From: Cocos nucifera | Taxonomy: Eukaryota > Streptophyta > Magnoliopsida > Arecales > Arecaceae | Direction: 5' to 3' | Assembly (NCBI GenBank): GCA_006176705.1 | Contig: QRFJ01003071.1 | Location: 47,566 to 111,565, forward strand | DNA: 64,000 bases | Program-made: the position numbers and the translations under genes | Notes under the pieces: generated by a model | Seen by the model: only the letters and a program-made list of their open reading frames with translations | Databases searched by the model: none | What the model was told of the DNA's origin: nothing | In this document: one piece after another, positions 1 through 11,464 of the stretch | Position numbering within the stretch: the stretch's first letter is position 1 | How the letters are laid out: each line of letters opens with the position of its first letter

Positions 1-997
1 CACTTGCATTAGGTCAAACCTTAATTGCATTGATTGTTTGACCTTAGAACAATTCTCAATCATTAATTATCCATTTAATCTAGTTTCAACCTCTAATGTG
101 TGTGATCCTATAGGTTTGAACCTAAATCGATAGCATAGAAATCAATTCTTGTACCAATCAAAGTAACCATCTAGCAATGATTTTCGACATCTGGATAGGT
201 CGAATGTATGCAAAAAAACATTCTTAGAATCCTAGCCCATGGTTACTATATAATTCATCCCTTTGATCAATATTGCTCAAGATGATTTTGAGTATGCTAT
301 CAATACTCATACAAGTCATCTCTATTATGTCTCAAAATTTTGCAAGTCCCGTGACTCCTCACGAGGATTACCCAATCCTAGGTTTTGCTAAATTGAAGCA
401 CAACGAGTCATTCTCTTTCTGAAGTTAATCAGGAGTGGTCAATTCCATCTTGACTTGCATACCGACTCTATAAGTACTTGACTGTATCCAAAAATCTTTC
501 GAACCTATATTAGAAATACAAGCAGTCCGACATCAAAGTACAGTGAGTTGCTTGCAAGTCACCATAGTGATCTCAGATCGTTGGGATACTTATATCCATT
601 GACCTTAGCTAGCTACTCTAAATAGTAGAGTACTACATTGATCATGTTCGGTATAGATGTACTCCTATATCTCACCTGGATGTCATACCAGTATCTCCAC
701 ACCACTTGATTATGAGGACAACCAATGCATACGAAATACAGCGACCTACACTTAATAAGCTATCGTCCTTGTTAATAACTTATTATTTGATCTTGAATAG
801 TTTAAGAACCATCCGATAAATCCTTCTTTATTGATTGATTGTGGTTCTAAGGACTTCATCATAATTTAGGAGTTCATTTAAGGAAGATAGAACTTCTATG
901 ATGAATCATCCAAATAACTATTATTATTAGATAATTCATATACTAATTTCAATCATGTATGACATAGATGATTGACTTTAGGACATATTTTCCAATA
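1..997 (-). repeat. LTR fragment of the E-type copia family (minus strand)
   Basis: This stretch aligns by eye along its length with 46474-47444, the 5' part of the 3' LTR of element E. Shared blocks include the runs around 'tgattgttt', 'gtgtgatcc' and 'tagcatagaa'. On the minus strand the LTR would begin at 997; its TG is degraded to TA, followed by a GGAAAATATGTCC-like start that parallels E. The rest of the LTR lies left of the window. It abuts gypsy gag at 998, so this family inserted into or next to element K. A solo LTR cannot be told from the end of a full element. Confidence 0.75.
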
Positions 998-3316
998 GAT
1001 GACTCTTGAGAAGGGGAAGCTAAGAGTGGAGAGCTCTTATTCTAATCTTGATTCCATCCGTAGAAGATCATTACCCCCCTCCAACCAGCCGCTCTTTGAG
1101 ATCCATGATCGAGATGATATTCTCAATTAGAAGCTTCAAGAAATGAACCGACGGATCGAGAAAATCCATCATATTGCCCCTACTCACCATGACGACATCT
1201 GCACTGACCCTCCATTCTCTACTCGTATCATGCAGGAATCCATCCTATCGAACCTCAAACTCTCCTAGTTTAAGACTTATGACGGGACCACTGATCCAGT
1301 TGAGCACCTCAAAACCTTCAGAACTATGATGCTACTCTATGACATGCCTGATGCCATTCTGTGCCAAGCTTTTCCCTCTACTTAGAAAGAAGCAGCGAGA
1401 AATTGATACTCGAACCTCAAATTGGGTACCATATTTTCTTTTGACTAGTTGAGCCATCAATTTATGGCTTATTTCATCATTAGCCAATGCTAGAGATGAG
1501 GTTCTGACTCTCTCATCAATATTAAGTAGAAGGAAGGGAGTCCATTCATGCTTATGTAAGCTATTTTAATGCTGTTACTTTGGAGGTCCAAAATTTGGAT
1601 CAATCTATTACCATGGCCACACTGAAGGACGACCTCTAGAAGAACCATCTCCTCTTCTCCCTAGAGAAGAAGTACTCTCGAGAGTTTGCTGACATGCGGG
1701 CTCGAGCTAAAGGCTATGCTCAAGTAGAGGAGGCCTTCTAATTGAAAGATGAAAAAGCTGTAAGAGAGTGGCAAGTGGGTGAATCTAGTAAGTCCACAAT
1801 GGTTGAGAAGCTGAGTGAAGCTCGACCATGCTCCAAAATCCCTCCTGAGCACAGACAAACCCAAACTCCACCTCGAGCTCATCGATCGAGAAGCCTAGAT
1901 TGGAGGGCACGATAGAACTCCCCTTCTAGAAGATTTTATAACTAAAATCTCCTGAATGCTCTAAAGATCTACGTGTTGATGGAGATCAGGGAGCTACTAT
2001 CGAAGCCAGAAAAGATGTGATCTCATCTAGCCAAGAGCAATCCCAACAAGTACTATCTCTATCATCACGACCATGGTTACGATATTGAAGAATGCATTTA
2101 GTTCCAAGATGAAATTGAGGAGCTCATCAGATGAGATTGGCTTGACCACTTTTTGAGATGTTGGTCGAAAAAAAAGGAAGGTCAACCAAGAGCTCTGCTG
2201 CAGCCTGAACCATCCTAGAGGGATAAGTCGCATGGAGATCGGCCCCCACTTAGAATCATCAACACTATCGCTAGTGGACATCAACAAAGAGAAACTAGTA
2301 GATTAGTAGAGCCAGCAAAATGGTAGAGGATTGAGGAGCCCATCATTTTTACTAAAGAAGATGCACAAGGGGTTCAATTCTCGCAAAATGATGCAGTTGT
2401 AGTAATTTTAAATATTACTGATTATGATGTATACTATGTTTTGATTGATAGTGGAAGCTCTGTTGATTCTTTGTTTTATGATGCATTCTCTAAAATAGCT
2501 ATACCTGATAGTCAAATGGGACCAATGAGCTCTTCGTTAGTGGGGTTCACCGATGATGCTATGTCGGTGGAAGGAATAATTATCTTGTCTGTTGTGGTAG
2601 GTCAGTACCCAAAATAGTCCATGGCTCAAGTTGATATTTTAGTGGTAATGGCATCCTCTGCCTACAACATAATTCTTGGCTGACCTGGCTTGAATGCACT
2701 TTAGGTAGTAGTTTCACTTACTATTTGAAGATGAAGTTCTTGACAGGATATAGGATCGGAGAGGTCAGAGGAGATCAGGCTTTGGTGCGACATTACTACA
2801 CCATTGCCCTGTAAGGAGGAAGGCAAATAGAGCCTTGTCTGATAGATGGACTTGATGCCCACGATGACTTGACTGAAGAGCAGGGGAAACCTATTGATTA
2901 TCTTATTGCGGTTTCACTAAATGATGAAAACAAAGATCATACTATTCAAATTGACTCCAACTTGAGAGGACAAGTTAGAAAGTAACTCATCGCCTTCTTG
3001 CAGAGGAACATCGATGTCTTCACCTGGGTACCTATAGATATGTCCGAGATTGATGCAGAGGTGATGGAACATCACCTAGGTGTGGATCTCAAATGTTGGC
3101 TAGTAAAATAAAAGAAGCATAGCTTCGCACCAGAGTGATAGAAGGTAATTACTGATGAAGTAGACAAGCTTCTCAAAGCCCAGTTCATTCGGGAGGTATC
3201 CAACCCAAGCTGGATTGTGAATGTGATCCTCGTCAAGAAGAAAAATGGCAAGTGGAGGATGTGTATAGGCTTCATAGATCTGAACAAGATCTACACAAAG
3301 GATAGCTACCCCTGCC
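998..3316 (+). pseudogene. Ty3/gypsy (Tat-like) element K, left half: gag, protease, start of RT
   Basis: Six-frame reading gives gypsy gag-pol in order, riddled with stops and frameshifts. Gag lies about 1080-2350 and includes a YDGTTDP-EHL block at 1271-1310. A retropepsin follows, with LIDSGSS and the catalytic Asp-Ser-Gly at 2447-2455. The RT N-terminus occupies about 3000-3316 (REVSNPSW, then KKKNGKWRMC, then DLNK). These parts copy and cleave the element's own RNA and polyprotein in the cytoplasm. The RT breaks off at 3316 exactly where copia A begins and resumes at 13758. The Tat-like placement rests on the gag and RT motifs and is an inference. No 5' LTR is visible. This copy is old and inactive. 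Confidence 0.85.
3312..3316. repeat. Target-site duplication of element A, left copy
   Basis: CTGCC here faces CTTCC at 13758-13762 on the other side of element A: 5 bp with one mismatch, the size made by copia integrases. Removing A and one copy restores the gypsy reading Y-P-L-P-R-I-D across the join, which independently supports both ends. Confidence 0.75.
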
Positions 3317-5582
3317 TAATAGATGTGTGCTCTAGATGCCAGATTGGCTGACACTTATAATATACTTCTAAGGATAATTTTATAATTTTAATTATAAATT
3401 AATAAATGAGTTATTTTCTATCATAGTGTATTTAAAGTATCTGTAATACATCCTTTGAGTTAATGGTAATGACAATTCATATTTTCAAGAAGTTGAAAAT
3501 TTAAGACATGAATTTTCATAATTAACTCATAAACTCCTTCCGACTGTAGGATCATCATGAGAATGGTGATCAATTCGGAAGGTTGGTGTATGATCACTTT
3601 CTTAGAATAGATGTATCTTGAGTTTATGGTGTGGAGATACCAGAGCGAGAGTATAGGTACTCGTTAAAGAATGAGGGCACTGAGCATGACTACCTCAAGT
3701 AGTCATAAGAAAGTCTACCTTCTCGTCCATGATTGACTCAACGCAGTAGTGGTGTGTATGGTTCTTTGACCTGAGGTGCATCGATAGTTCACTTTATGGG
3801 TGTTATAGTTTGACTACACCATAACTCGATCTTCTAGCCATTCGGAATCTTAAGGTGTATGTTGGCTATAGCATGTTCATTGTAGAAATTGAATTGCACC
3901 AATAGAGGATCTATCTACCTCGGTAGATGAGGAGCAGCTCTATGATAATCATGAGATTGAGTCCTTAAGCCCATGACTATGGCAGAGTGAAGATGATAGA
4001 AAGAGTTTCTATTAGAATTTCATATTGGACTCAAATTGAATGATTAATTCATATGATAGACATTGGGTTTGACGAGTTTATCTTAACCCTTATCCAGTCG
4101 GGACTCAAGATTGAAGAACCCAATCCTATAGGTAGCTGCATCGAGGGGTTCACTTTCAGTTCTGATGGATTGCCATCATATACTGCTAGGTGTCACTGCT
4201 AGATTTTGGGAGCAATTAGAATGATTTTGATGATTGATCATTCTAATTGTATGAATCAGAAAAGTTTTAGTCCATCAAAAGATGTTTTGATAATGTTGAT
4301 GATAGAGATCGCAAGATGTCTCATTATCATATGAAATTGAATCTAACTAGATCACACAAACAAGGATTTGGGTTTGGATATCATCAATTGAGCTAGCCCA
4401 ATTTGATTGATTTGGATTAGATCCAATCAGGTTCAAGGTAATCATGATAGCACATGACTGAGCCTGACTTTCTCCTTACGTAATCTTATTGGTTCATCGC
4501 AACTGAGTCAAATTTGATTTGACTCATTCCTATATTTTGAATGGATTTATTTTCATCTAATTGAAATAAGTCCAGGTCAGATTAACTATAGAAATAAAAT
4601 CCATTTATAGTCAAATTGGACTAGGGTCAGAAGTTGACCTAATTGAGAGAGTTGAGGGTCACCAGATTAGAGGCTTCTAAAAAATTCTATGGAAATTGGT
4701 TTGCTATAATTTTTGGATATGTGGTAGGGATCAAGACATTCTATGGATGTGCCAAATTTCATGATTTATGGTAAAGTTTTGACTAAGTTATGATAGAGTT
4801 TGATTTGGATCAAACTCTTGCAGGGAGGAGTCCCATGCGCCATGGACTCCTCCTCATCCTTTCTTCATGCCACTTTGCTAAGTGTTTTGGGTGACCAAAC
4901 TTATTGAAGACCAGGTTTGGGATGTGGGCTATTAGGTAGGAGTCCTAAGTAATCAAGCAAACAAGTTGCTTGATCACTTAGGAGTCTTAGATGGTGCATA
5001 ACATAAAAACCCTTCTCATGCCATATTGATGAAACGTAAGAAATATTTTCCCATGCCCAAAAGGCTGTCGTCCCTTCCATCTTCCATGCCATGTCTAATC
5101 CTCTCTCTCCCCTTCTTCTAAGTGCCAAAGGTTGGAAATAAATCTAAGAGGAAGATCCAATTAATATTGAGAAGATTTCAGCATCTATGCATCAATGTTC
5201 GTGAGATGGACAAGCAGCCTTTTCAAATTATTTTGAAGGTTCTTTAGATCAGATCCAGATCTAAACTTTGGAGAAAAGATTCATGAGGAGAAGATGTCTA
5301 GATCCTACCCAAGTGGATATCAGTAGAGGCCAAGCACGTGCGTGGCTCCTTCGAGAACCTAAGGATAGATCAGGATCATCATAGGATAATCTGATTACCC
5401 AAAACAAGATATGAAATTAAGTTTGATTTAATTTTATTTTATTCTTAATATTAGATCTTAAAGAATCAGATCCAAGATGTTTCAGATCTAATTATGATCT
5501 TAAGAGAAAAATTTTTGAAATATTTGTTCAAATCTAATCAGATCTGAACGATCCTGTGCCAGGAAATAGGGTTTTTCCTTCA
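3317..5582 (+). repeat. 5' LTR of element A
   Basis: The start is degraded (TAATAGATGTG against TGTTAGATATATG in sister LTRs, with a 2-bp deletion). The end is the family CCTTCA, directly before the primer site. It resembles the 3' LTR of A with scattered differences, most clearly in the last 1.2 kb. An inverted repeat (GGAGGAGTC at 4824-4832 with GACTCCTCC at 4845-4853) lies upstream of an A/T-rich stretch near 4998-5010 that may hold the promoter, though no clear TATAAATA is seen. Confidence 0.85.
4824..4853 (+). promoter_or_regulatory. GGAGTCC stem-loop in the U3 of A
   Basis: Nine-bp arms GGAGGAGTC / GACTCCTCC enclose a further CATG-CGC-CATG pairing with one bulged C. The position and stem core match the U3 stem-loops of B (18482-18507), D (42887-42908), F (53439-53463) and G (51897-51921), but the loop-side pairs differ. 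The function is unknown. Confidence 0.5.
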
Positions 5583-5584
5583 AC

Positions 5585-5596
5585 TGGTATCAGAGC
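5585..5596 (+). other. Primer-binding site of element A
   Basis: TGGTATCAGAGC is the standard plant LTR-retrotransposon site complementary to the 3' end of initiator tRNA-Met, which primes minus-strand DNA synthesis. It lies 2 bp after the LTR's terminal CA at 5581-5582. Confidence 0.9.
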
Positions 5597-6160
5597 TGCG
5601 TTAGTATTTCTTCATATCTATCTTAGATCTAATTTTATTTTTATTTATGATCTGATATTAAAAAGTTTTAGATATCACATCAGATGTGATTAGATCTAAA
5701 ATAAAAAAAATAAAAATTAAATTATTTAGATCTAATATGTATGAGATGCATGACTAGACTAGGTATAGAATAGTTCTATGTGTAGTCTAGTATGATCATG
5801 TATTTAATTTAATTAAATATAATTTTAGATTTATTTAATTTTTATTTTTTTTATATTATAATTATTTTAATCTGATTTAAAAATAAAAAATAAAATTTTT
5901 AATTTTTGATTTATTCATATGAGATATGAAAGATGCATGCTTAGACTAATTATAGAATAGTTCTATAAAATAGTTTGTTTGATGTGATCAAATTTAAATT
6001 TTATTTTTTTAAATTTAATATATGATATTTCAGATCTGAAAGTATGCACGATTGATTGACTTATGACACATGAGATATATGCAAAACATGTATAAGTTAG
6101 ATCATTAATTATATATGCGATATATGATTTAGATCTAACTAGTTTTGTAGTAGAAATTAT

Positions 6161-6293
6161 ATTTCTGATTAAGATGTTTCACTTGGCTGTCCAATCATAA
6201 GAACTAAGTAGGGATTAAAGGTCCTCTCCTTTCATTCGATGGGATATTCTTATGATGTGTAGGGGTGCTGCGCGTTCGTTCTTAATCAGAAAT
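6161..6293 (+). promoter_or_regulatory. Long nested hairpin in the leader of A
   Basis: The outer arms are a perfect 14-bp inverted repeat: ATTTCTGATTAAGA (6161-6174) with TCTTAATCAGAAAT (6280-6293). Inside lies a second perfect pair, ATCATAAGAA (6194-6203) with TTCTTATGAT (6247-6256), and then a small CATTCGATG hairpin. Counterparts occur in B, C and D. It may be an RNA packaging or dimerisation signal, which is an inference from its place in the leader. Confidence 0.55.
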
Positions 6294-7478
6294 CAAAACT
6301 TATTTTTTTGTAAAATCTTAGATCCTGAAACCTTAGAATTTTATTACATGTTTTGTTCATGAATCCAAAATTTAATTAAGAATTAAGATTATGAAATTAA
6401 TTAGATCTAAAAATTATGAATTTTTAGATCTAAGACATATTTATAAAATTGGGTTTGGGCTTGGGTAGTTCAATTAGGTTTAGCGATTGATCAAACCAAA
6501 TCAAGAGTTAGTTAGGTGGGATCAAAGAAAGCTTAGATTTAACCAGTCTAATAGATTAAGTCTGGGTCAAGATTGAATCACATTGAGATGTGACTCGATC
6601 AAGTCAAGACCTAATTTGGCTTCATGGTTCAAGCCTGGATTATAGGCTAATCTAATTGGTTCTGATTCGATAATTTGGTATCTAAGGTAAGTCCGATAGA
6701 TATGATTCACTGGTTTTTAATTCGAAGCTACTCGACCTGAATGCATTCTTGTCGAGTTAATGGCATATCCCTTCCACCGATCTTACTTACCTGGCCATTT
6801 GTGTCGATCTAGTTCTGATTCGAGGTGGCTAACAATTCGAGCCAACCCATGCCATTAGGTTAGTCATAGTTGTTATGACTAAGTCAAGTCAAGTTTAAAG
6901 AGATCTAAATTAAATCTTTCTAAGAAAATATTAAGTCTAAGATCTTCCATCATTGTAGATGTGCGGACCCTTCCTAGGGTTGATTGTTCTCGGCTGGATA
7001 TAGTGGTTCAGTTGCACTGAAAAGATGCAACCATGTCTATTAGGTATTGGATGCTATGGGTAGGAGGATGGATTAGGCTCAATATTTTGGATACGGTGAG
7101 GGATCTAATCAAAAATCCAATTCATAAAAATGGTGGGTCTGACATAACAAAGGAGTGGATCAATATATCAGACACGGTGAGATTCATGAATTTGAGATCA
7201 GGTTTGGGTGTACCATGATTAGAGAATCATTGGACAAGAGTTGTTCGCCCATCGGTTGATCCATCACCAATAACTGTTAGGTGAGGGGATGAGCCAGTCA
7301 GTGGGATCTCACCATCCATTAGAAATCAATAATCATGGAGATTTTTGCATCTCTACCAAGGAAGTGTCGGAATCCAAAAAATAGTAGGAGCCTAATTTAT
7401 TTAAAAATAAAATTTTTAAATAAAATGATTAAGTCTAATTATAAAATCTAACTAGAAACTTTGACTCTCTATAGGAAG

Positions 7479-10400
7479 ATGTCTTCATCCAATCCACAAG
7501 CCCACATTTTGGACACCCATAGACTGACCAGACCCAACTACAAGGATTGGCTCCAAAATTTCAAAATTATTTTGGGTTTTGACAAGTTGACTCATGTGTT
7601 GGAATAGGATCCTCCCACCTTACCAACCCATCCATCCGTTGATCAGAGAGCATCTCTAGAAAAATGGATGAATGAAGATAACAAAGCCAGGTATTACTAT
7701 TGGGCTCGATGTCTGATGAGCTCCAGCACCAACATGAAGATATCGGGACTGCTCGCCAAATGTTGGCTCACCTGCAAGGAGATGTTTGGTGAACAGAGTC
7801 GCGCAGCCAAATATCAAGTCACTAGAAATGACTTTTTAAGGCTAAGATGCATGATGGGCAGTCAGTCCAAGATCACTGTCTGATGATGATCAAGGACATT
7901 GGAAGAGCTTGAGAAGCTCGGTGTGAAGTTAGACTTGGATCTGCAGAATGATATTATTCTGCAATCCTTGACTGATGCATATGGGCAATTCATCATGAAT
8001 TACCACATGCATAAACTTCAAAATTCCTTGGCCGAATTAATGAATATGCTGGTTACCGCTGAGCTTTCTATGAAAGGTTCTAAAGGCTCAGTTCTTGCTA
8101 TGGAATGGACTTCTTCCAAAAGAAAGTCTTATGGAAAGAAAAAGAAGTCTGTGAAAAAGCAGAAAGATGGAAGGATCAAAGAAGAAGAAGGCAGAGCCGA
8201 AGAAGAAGGCCGATGTCAAAGGAAAGTGTTTCCATTGCAACAGCGACGGCCATTGGAAGCGGAACTGCCCTACTTACCTGGCCACCCTGAAGAACAAGAA
8301 GGAAGGTCCTTCTGGAGGTATGCTCGTTATTGAGTCTAACCTTACGGTTTCTTCTGCATCCAGTTGGGTGCTTGACTCTGGTTCTAGTGCTCATCTGTGC
8401 ACTTCTATGCAGGGTCTTGAGGATAGCAGGAGGCTGAGGGATGGAGACATGATCCTACATGCATCGGTAATGGAGCAAGAGTTGCTGCAGTAGCCGTGGG
8501 AACATACCCTCTTCGATTACCATCTGGTTTAGACTTAGTTTTGAAAGACTGTTATTATGTGCCTGCAGCTAGCAGGAATTTGATTTCTGTTTCATGCTTA
8601 GCACTAAGAAGGCTATGTGATTACCTTCTTTAAGGACCATTGTAACATTCTTTATGAAAGAAATAAAATTGCAAATGGTTTTCCTTATTAATGGTCTTTA
8701 TCAGCTACATATTGATGTACCTATTCTAACTATCGAGCAAAACGTGAATGCCAAATCAAAATGACCTAGGGATAGTCCAAATGATAGATATCTATGGCAC
8801 CTGAGATTAGGTCATATAGCAGAAGATAGGATCAACAAATTGGAGAAAAATGGGCTATTGAGTCCATTGACTTTTGAGTCATATCCAACTTGTGAATCTT
8901 GTCTTCAAGGCAAAATGACTAAACTCCCTTTTGTTGGACATGGGGAAAGGGCCACAGATCTCCTTGCCCTAGTACATACTGATGTGTGCGGCCCATTTGA
9001 TGTGCCGGCTAGAGGCAATTTTGTCTACTTCATTACCTTTACCGATGATCTGTCTAGGTATGGGTATGTGTATCTTATGAGACACAAGTCTGAAGCTTTT
9101 GAAAAGTTCAAAGAATTCAGACATGAAGTAGAAAAACAAACTGAAAAACCCATTAAGGTTCTTCGATCAGATCGAGGAGGTGAATACCTTAGCCGAGAAT
9201 TCCTAGACTATCTTAAGGAAAATGGCATAGTCTCTCAATGGACTCCACCAGGAACACCTCAACTCAACGGGAAATTTCAGAATGGAGAAATCGGACTCTA
9301 TTGGATATGGTTCGATCCATGATGAGCTTCACAGACCTCCCTGATTTTCTTTGGGGACACTCATTGTTAACTTCAATCTTATCTACTGAATAGGGTTTCC
9401 CTCTAAAATCCGTTCCTACCACACCGTATGAGATATGGCACGGTAAGAAACCAAGTCTGAGCCATCTCAGAATTTGGGGTTGTCCAGCTCATGTCAAAAG
9501 ACAACAAGCGAACAAGTTAGAATTTAGGTCCTTTAGAGCTCGATTCATAGGATATCCTAAAGAGTCATTAGGATACTATTTCTACATTCCAGAAGACCAC
9601 AATGTGATTGTGAGTCGACATGCCATCTTTCTTGAAAAATAGTTTATTCAAGATAGCGGCATTGGAAAGCAGATTAAGCTTGATGAGAAAGTCTCACAAG
9701 TACAACGAGCTAAGGACCAATTGGAACCAAATCAGGTTGAGCCAATAAGAACACTACCTCCTCCACCTCGTAGATCGGAAAGAGTTTTTTATCCCCCTGA
9801 AAGATACTTAGGTATTATTTCAGAGGACGTAGAGAAAATGTTCCTCGTAGGTAATGGTGCTCATGGTGATGATCCCAAAACCTACAACGAGGCGATATCA
9901 GATATCGACTCCGAGAAATGGCTAGAGGCAATGCAGTCAGAAATTGACTCGATGCACTCAAACCAAGTCTGGACCTTGGTAGATCCACCAGAAGGTATAG
10001 TACCTATTGGGTGTAAATGGATCTTCAAGAGAAAGATTGGTGCAGATGGGAATGTGGAGACATTCAAGGCTAGACTAGTGGCAAAAGGTTATAGTCAACG
10101 TGAAGGCATTGACTATCAGGATACCTTTTCCCCAGTGGCTATGCTAAAATCCATCCGCACATTGCTTGCTATTGCAGCCTATTTCGATTATGAAATATGG
10201 CAAATGGACGTGAAAACGGCATTCTTAAATGGATATCTTGAGGAAGATATCTATATGGAACAGCCGCTAGGTTTCACATCCAGTGATACTGATCACAAGG
10301 TTTGCAAGCTGCAAAGGTCCATATATGGACTTAAGCAAGCATCTCGGAGCTGGAACACTCATTTCAATGATGTGATCAAAATCAGTTTGGTTTCATCAAA

Positions 10401-11450
10401 AATGAAGAGGAACCATGTGTGTTTCAAAAAGGTCAGTGGGAGCGCTGTTGTCTTCCTCGTATTGTACGTGGATGACATCCTCCTTATTGGGAATGATATT
10501 CCCATGTTGACATACAGTCAAAATATGGTTGTCCAAGGAATTCTCCATGAAAGACCTAGGTGAAGCATCCTTTATTCTAGGAATTAAGGTCTATAGGGAT
10601 AGACCGAATAGGATGCTAGGACTTTCACAGAAGATGTACATAGAGAAGGTACTAAAGAGGTTTAGTATGGAAAACTCTAAGAGGGGATTAATACCCTTCA
10701 GACATGGTATTCATCTTTCCAAGAAGATGTGCCCTAGCACACCTGAGGAAATAGAATGCATGAGCAAGATCCCTTATGCTTCTGCAATAGGGAGCCTCAT
10801 GTATGCCATGCTATGTACACGACCTGATATAGCCCATGCTGTGAGTGTCACAAGCAGATATCAGTCAAATCCAGGTGAAGAACACTGGACTTCTATGAAA
10901 TGTATCCTTAAGTACTTGAGAAGAACTAAGGATATGATGTTGGTCTTTGGTAATGGAGAACTCCAAGTCCAGGGATACACAGACTCGGATTTCATGTCCG
11001 ATATAGATGATCGAAAGTCGACATCTGGAAGTCTGTTTGTGTGCAATGGTGGTGCTGTCAGCTGGAAGAGTTTCCAAGCAAACGGTGATAGCAGATTCCA
11101 CCATGGAAGCAGAATATATCGCTATGCATCAGAGGCTGCAAAGGAAGCATTCTGGTACAAGAAGTTTGCTGCAGAAATTGGAGTAATGCCATCAGATGCC
11201 ATTCCTCTATACTGCGACAACAATGGCGCCATAGCCCTTGCTAAGGAGCCGAGGTCTCACCAAAAATCCAAGCACATTGAGCGGCGATACCACCTCATCC
11301 GCGATTACCTCGAGAAAGGGTTACGTCGAGGTCAAGAGAGTCGACACTGCAGATAATGTGGCAGACCCACTTACAAAGCCGTTGGGCCAGCAGAAGATCG
11401 AAGCCCACCTTGAGAAGATGGGACTTAGACTTGTAGCCAATTGGCTTTAG
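7479..11450 (+). pseudogene. Copia gag-pol of element A, broken
   Basis: The ATG at 7479 opens gag (MSSSNPQAHILDTHRL); a stop follows at about codon 43 and several frameshifts come later. Readable parts in order: gag 7899-8333; CCHC zinc knuckle at 8227-8268 (CFHC, then H, then C; CX2CX4HX4C); protease with WVLDSGSSAHLC; integrase 8840-9322 (CESCLQGKM zinc part, HTDVCGP, FTDDLSRY); RT 9721-10563 with MDVKTAFLNG and YVDDILLIGND; RT end and RNase H 10529-11450, ending MGLRLVANWL. In the RT, two indels cancel and leave about 15 shifted codons. Many of its one- to three-base insertions are absent from B and C. No intact protein is possible. Confidence 0.9.
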
Positions 11451-11453
11451 GAC

Positions 11454-11463
11454 AAGTGGGAGA
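11454..11463 (+). other. Polypurine tract of element A
   Basis: AAGTGGGAGA lies 1 bp before the 3' LTR and just after the pol stop. It is the usual primer for plus-strand DNA synthesis in LTR retrotransposons. The same sequence precedes the LTRs of B and (reversed) F. Confidence 0.8.
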
Positions 11464-11464
11464 T

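Larger units (their letters stand above)
5583..7478 (+). other. Untranslated leader of element A
   Basis: About 1.9 kb of A/T-rich sequence lies between the primer site and the gag ATG. It has no convincing coding content, but corresponding blocks occur in B, C, D, F and G. The best conserved are the hairpin at 6161-6293 and the stretch 6950-7350. It differs from the B and C leaders much more than the coding region downstream does, which is part of the evidence that A is a mosaic. Confidence 0.75.

Noticed and set aside
4901..5128. Minus-strand open frame as a host gene
   Set aside because: It lies in the 5' LTR of A and has no homologous frame in the 3' LTR or known motif.
5585..5596. Possible tRNA gene or tRNA-derived SINE at the TGGTATCAGAGC sites
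   Set aside because: Only the 12-bp primer match is present; no cloverleaf, no A and B boxes.
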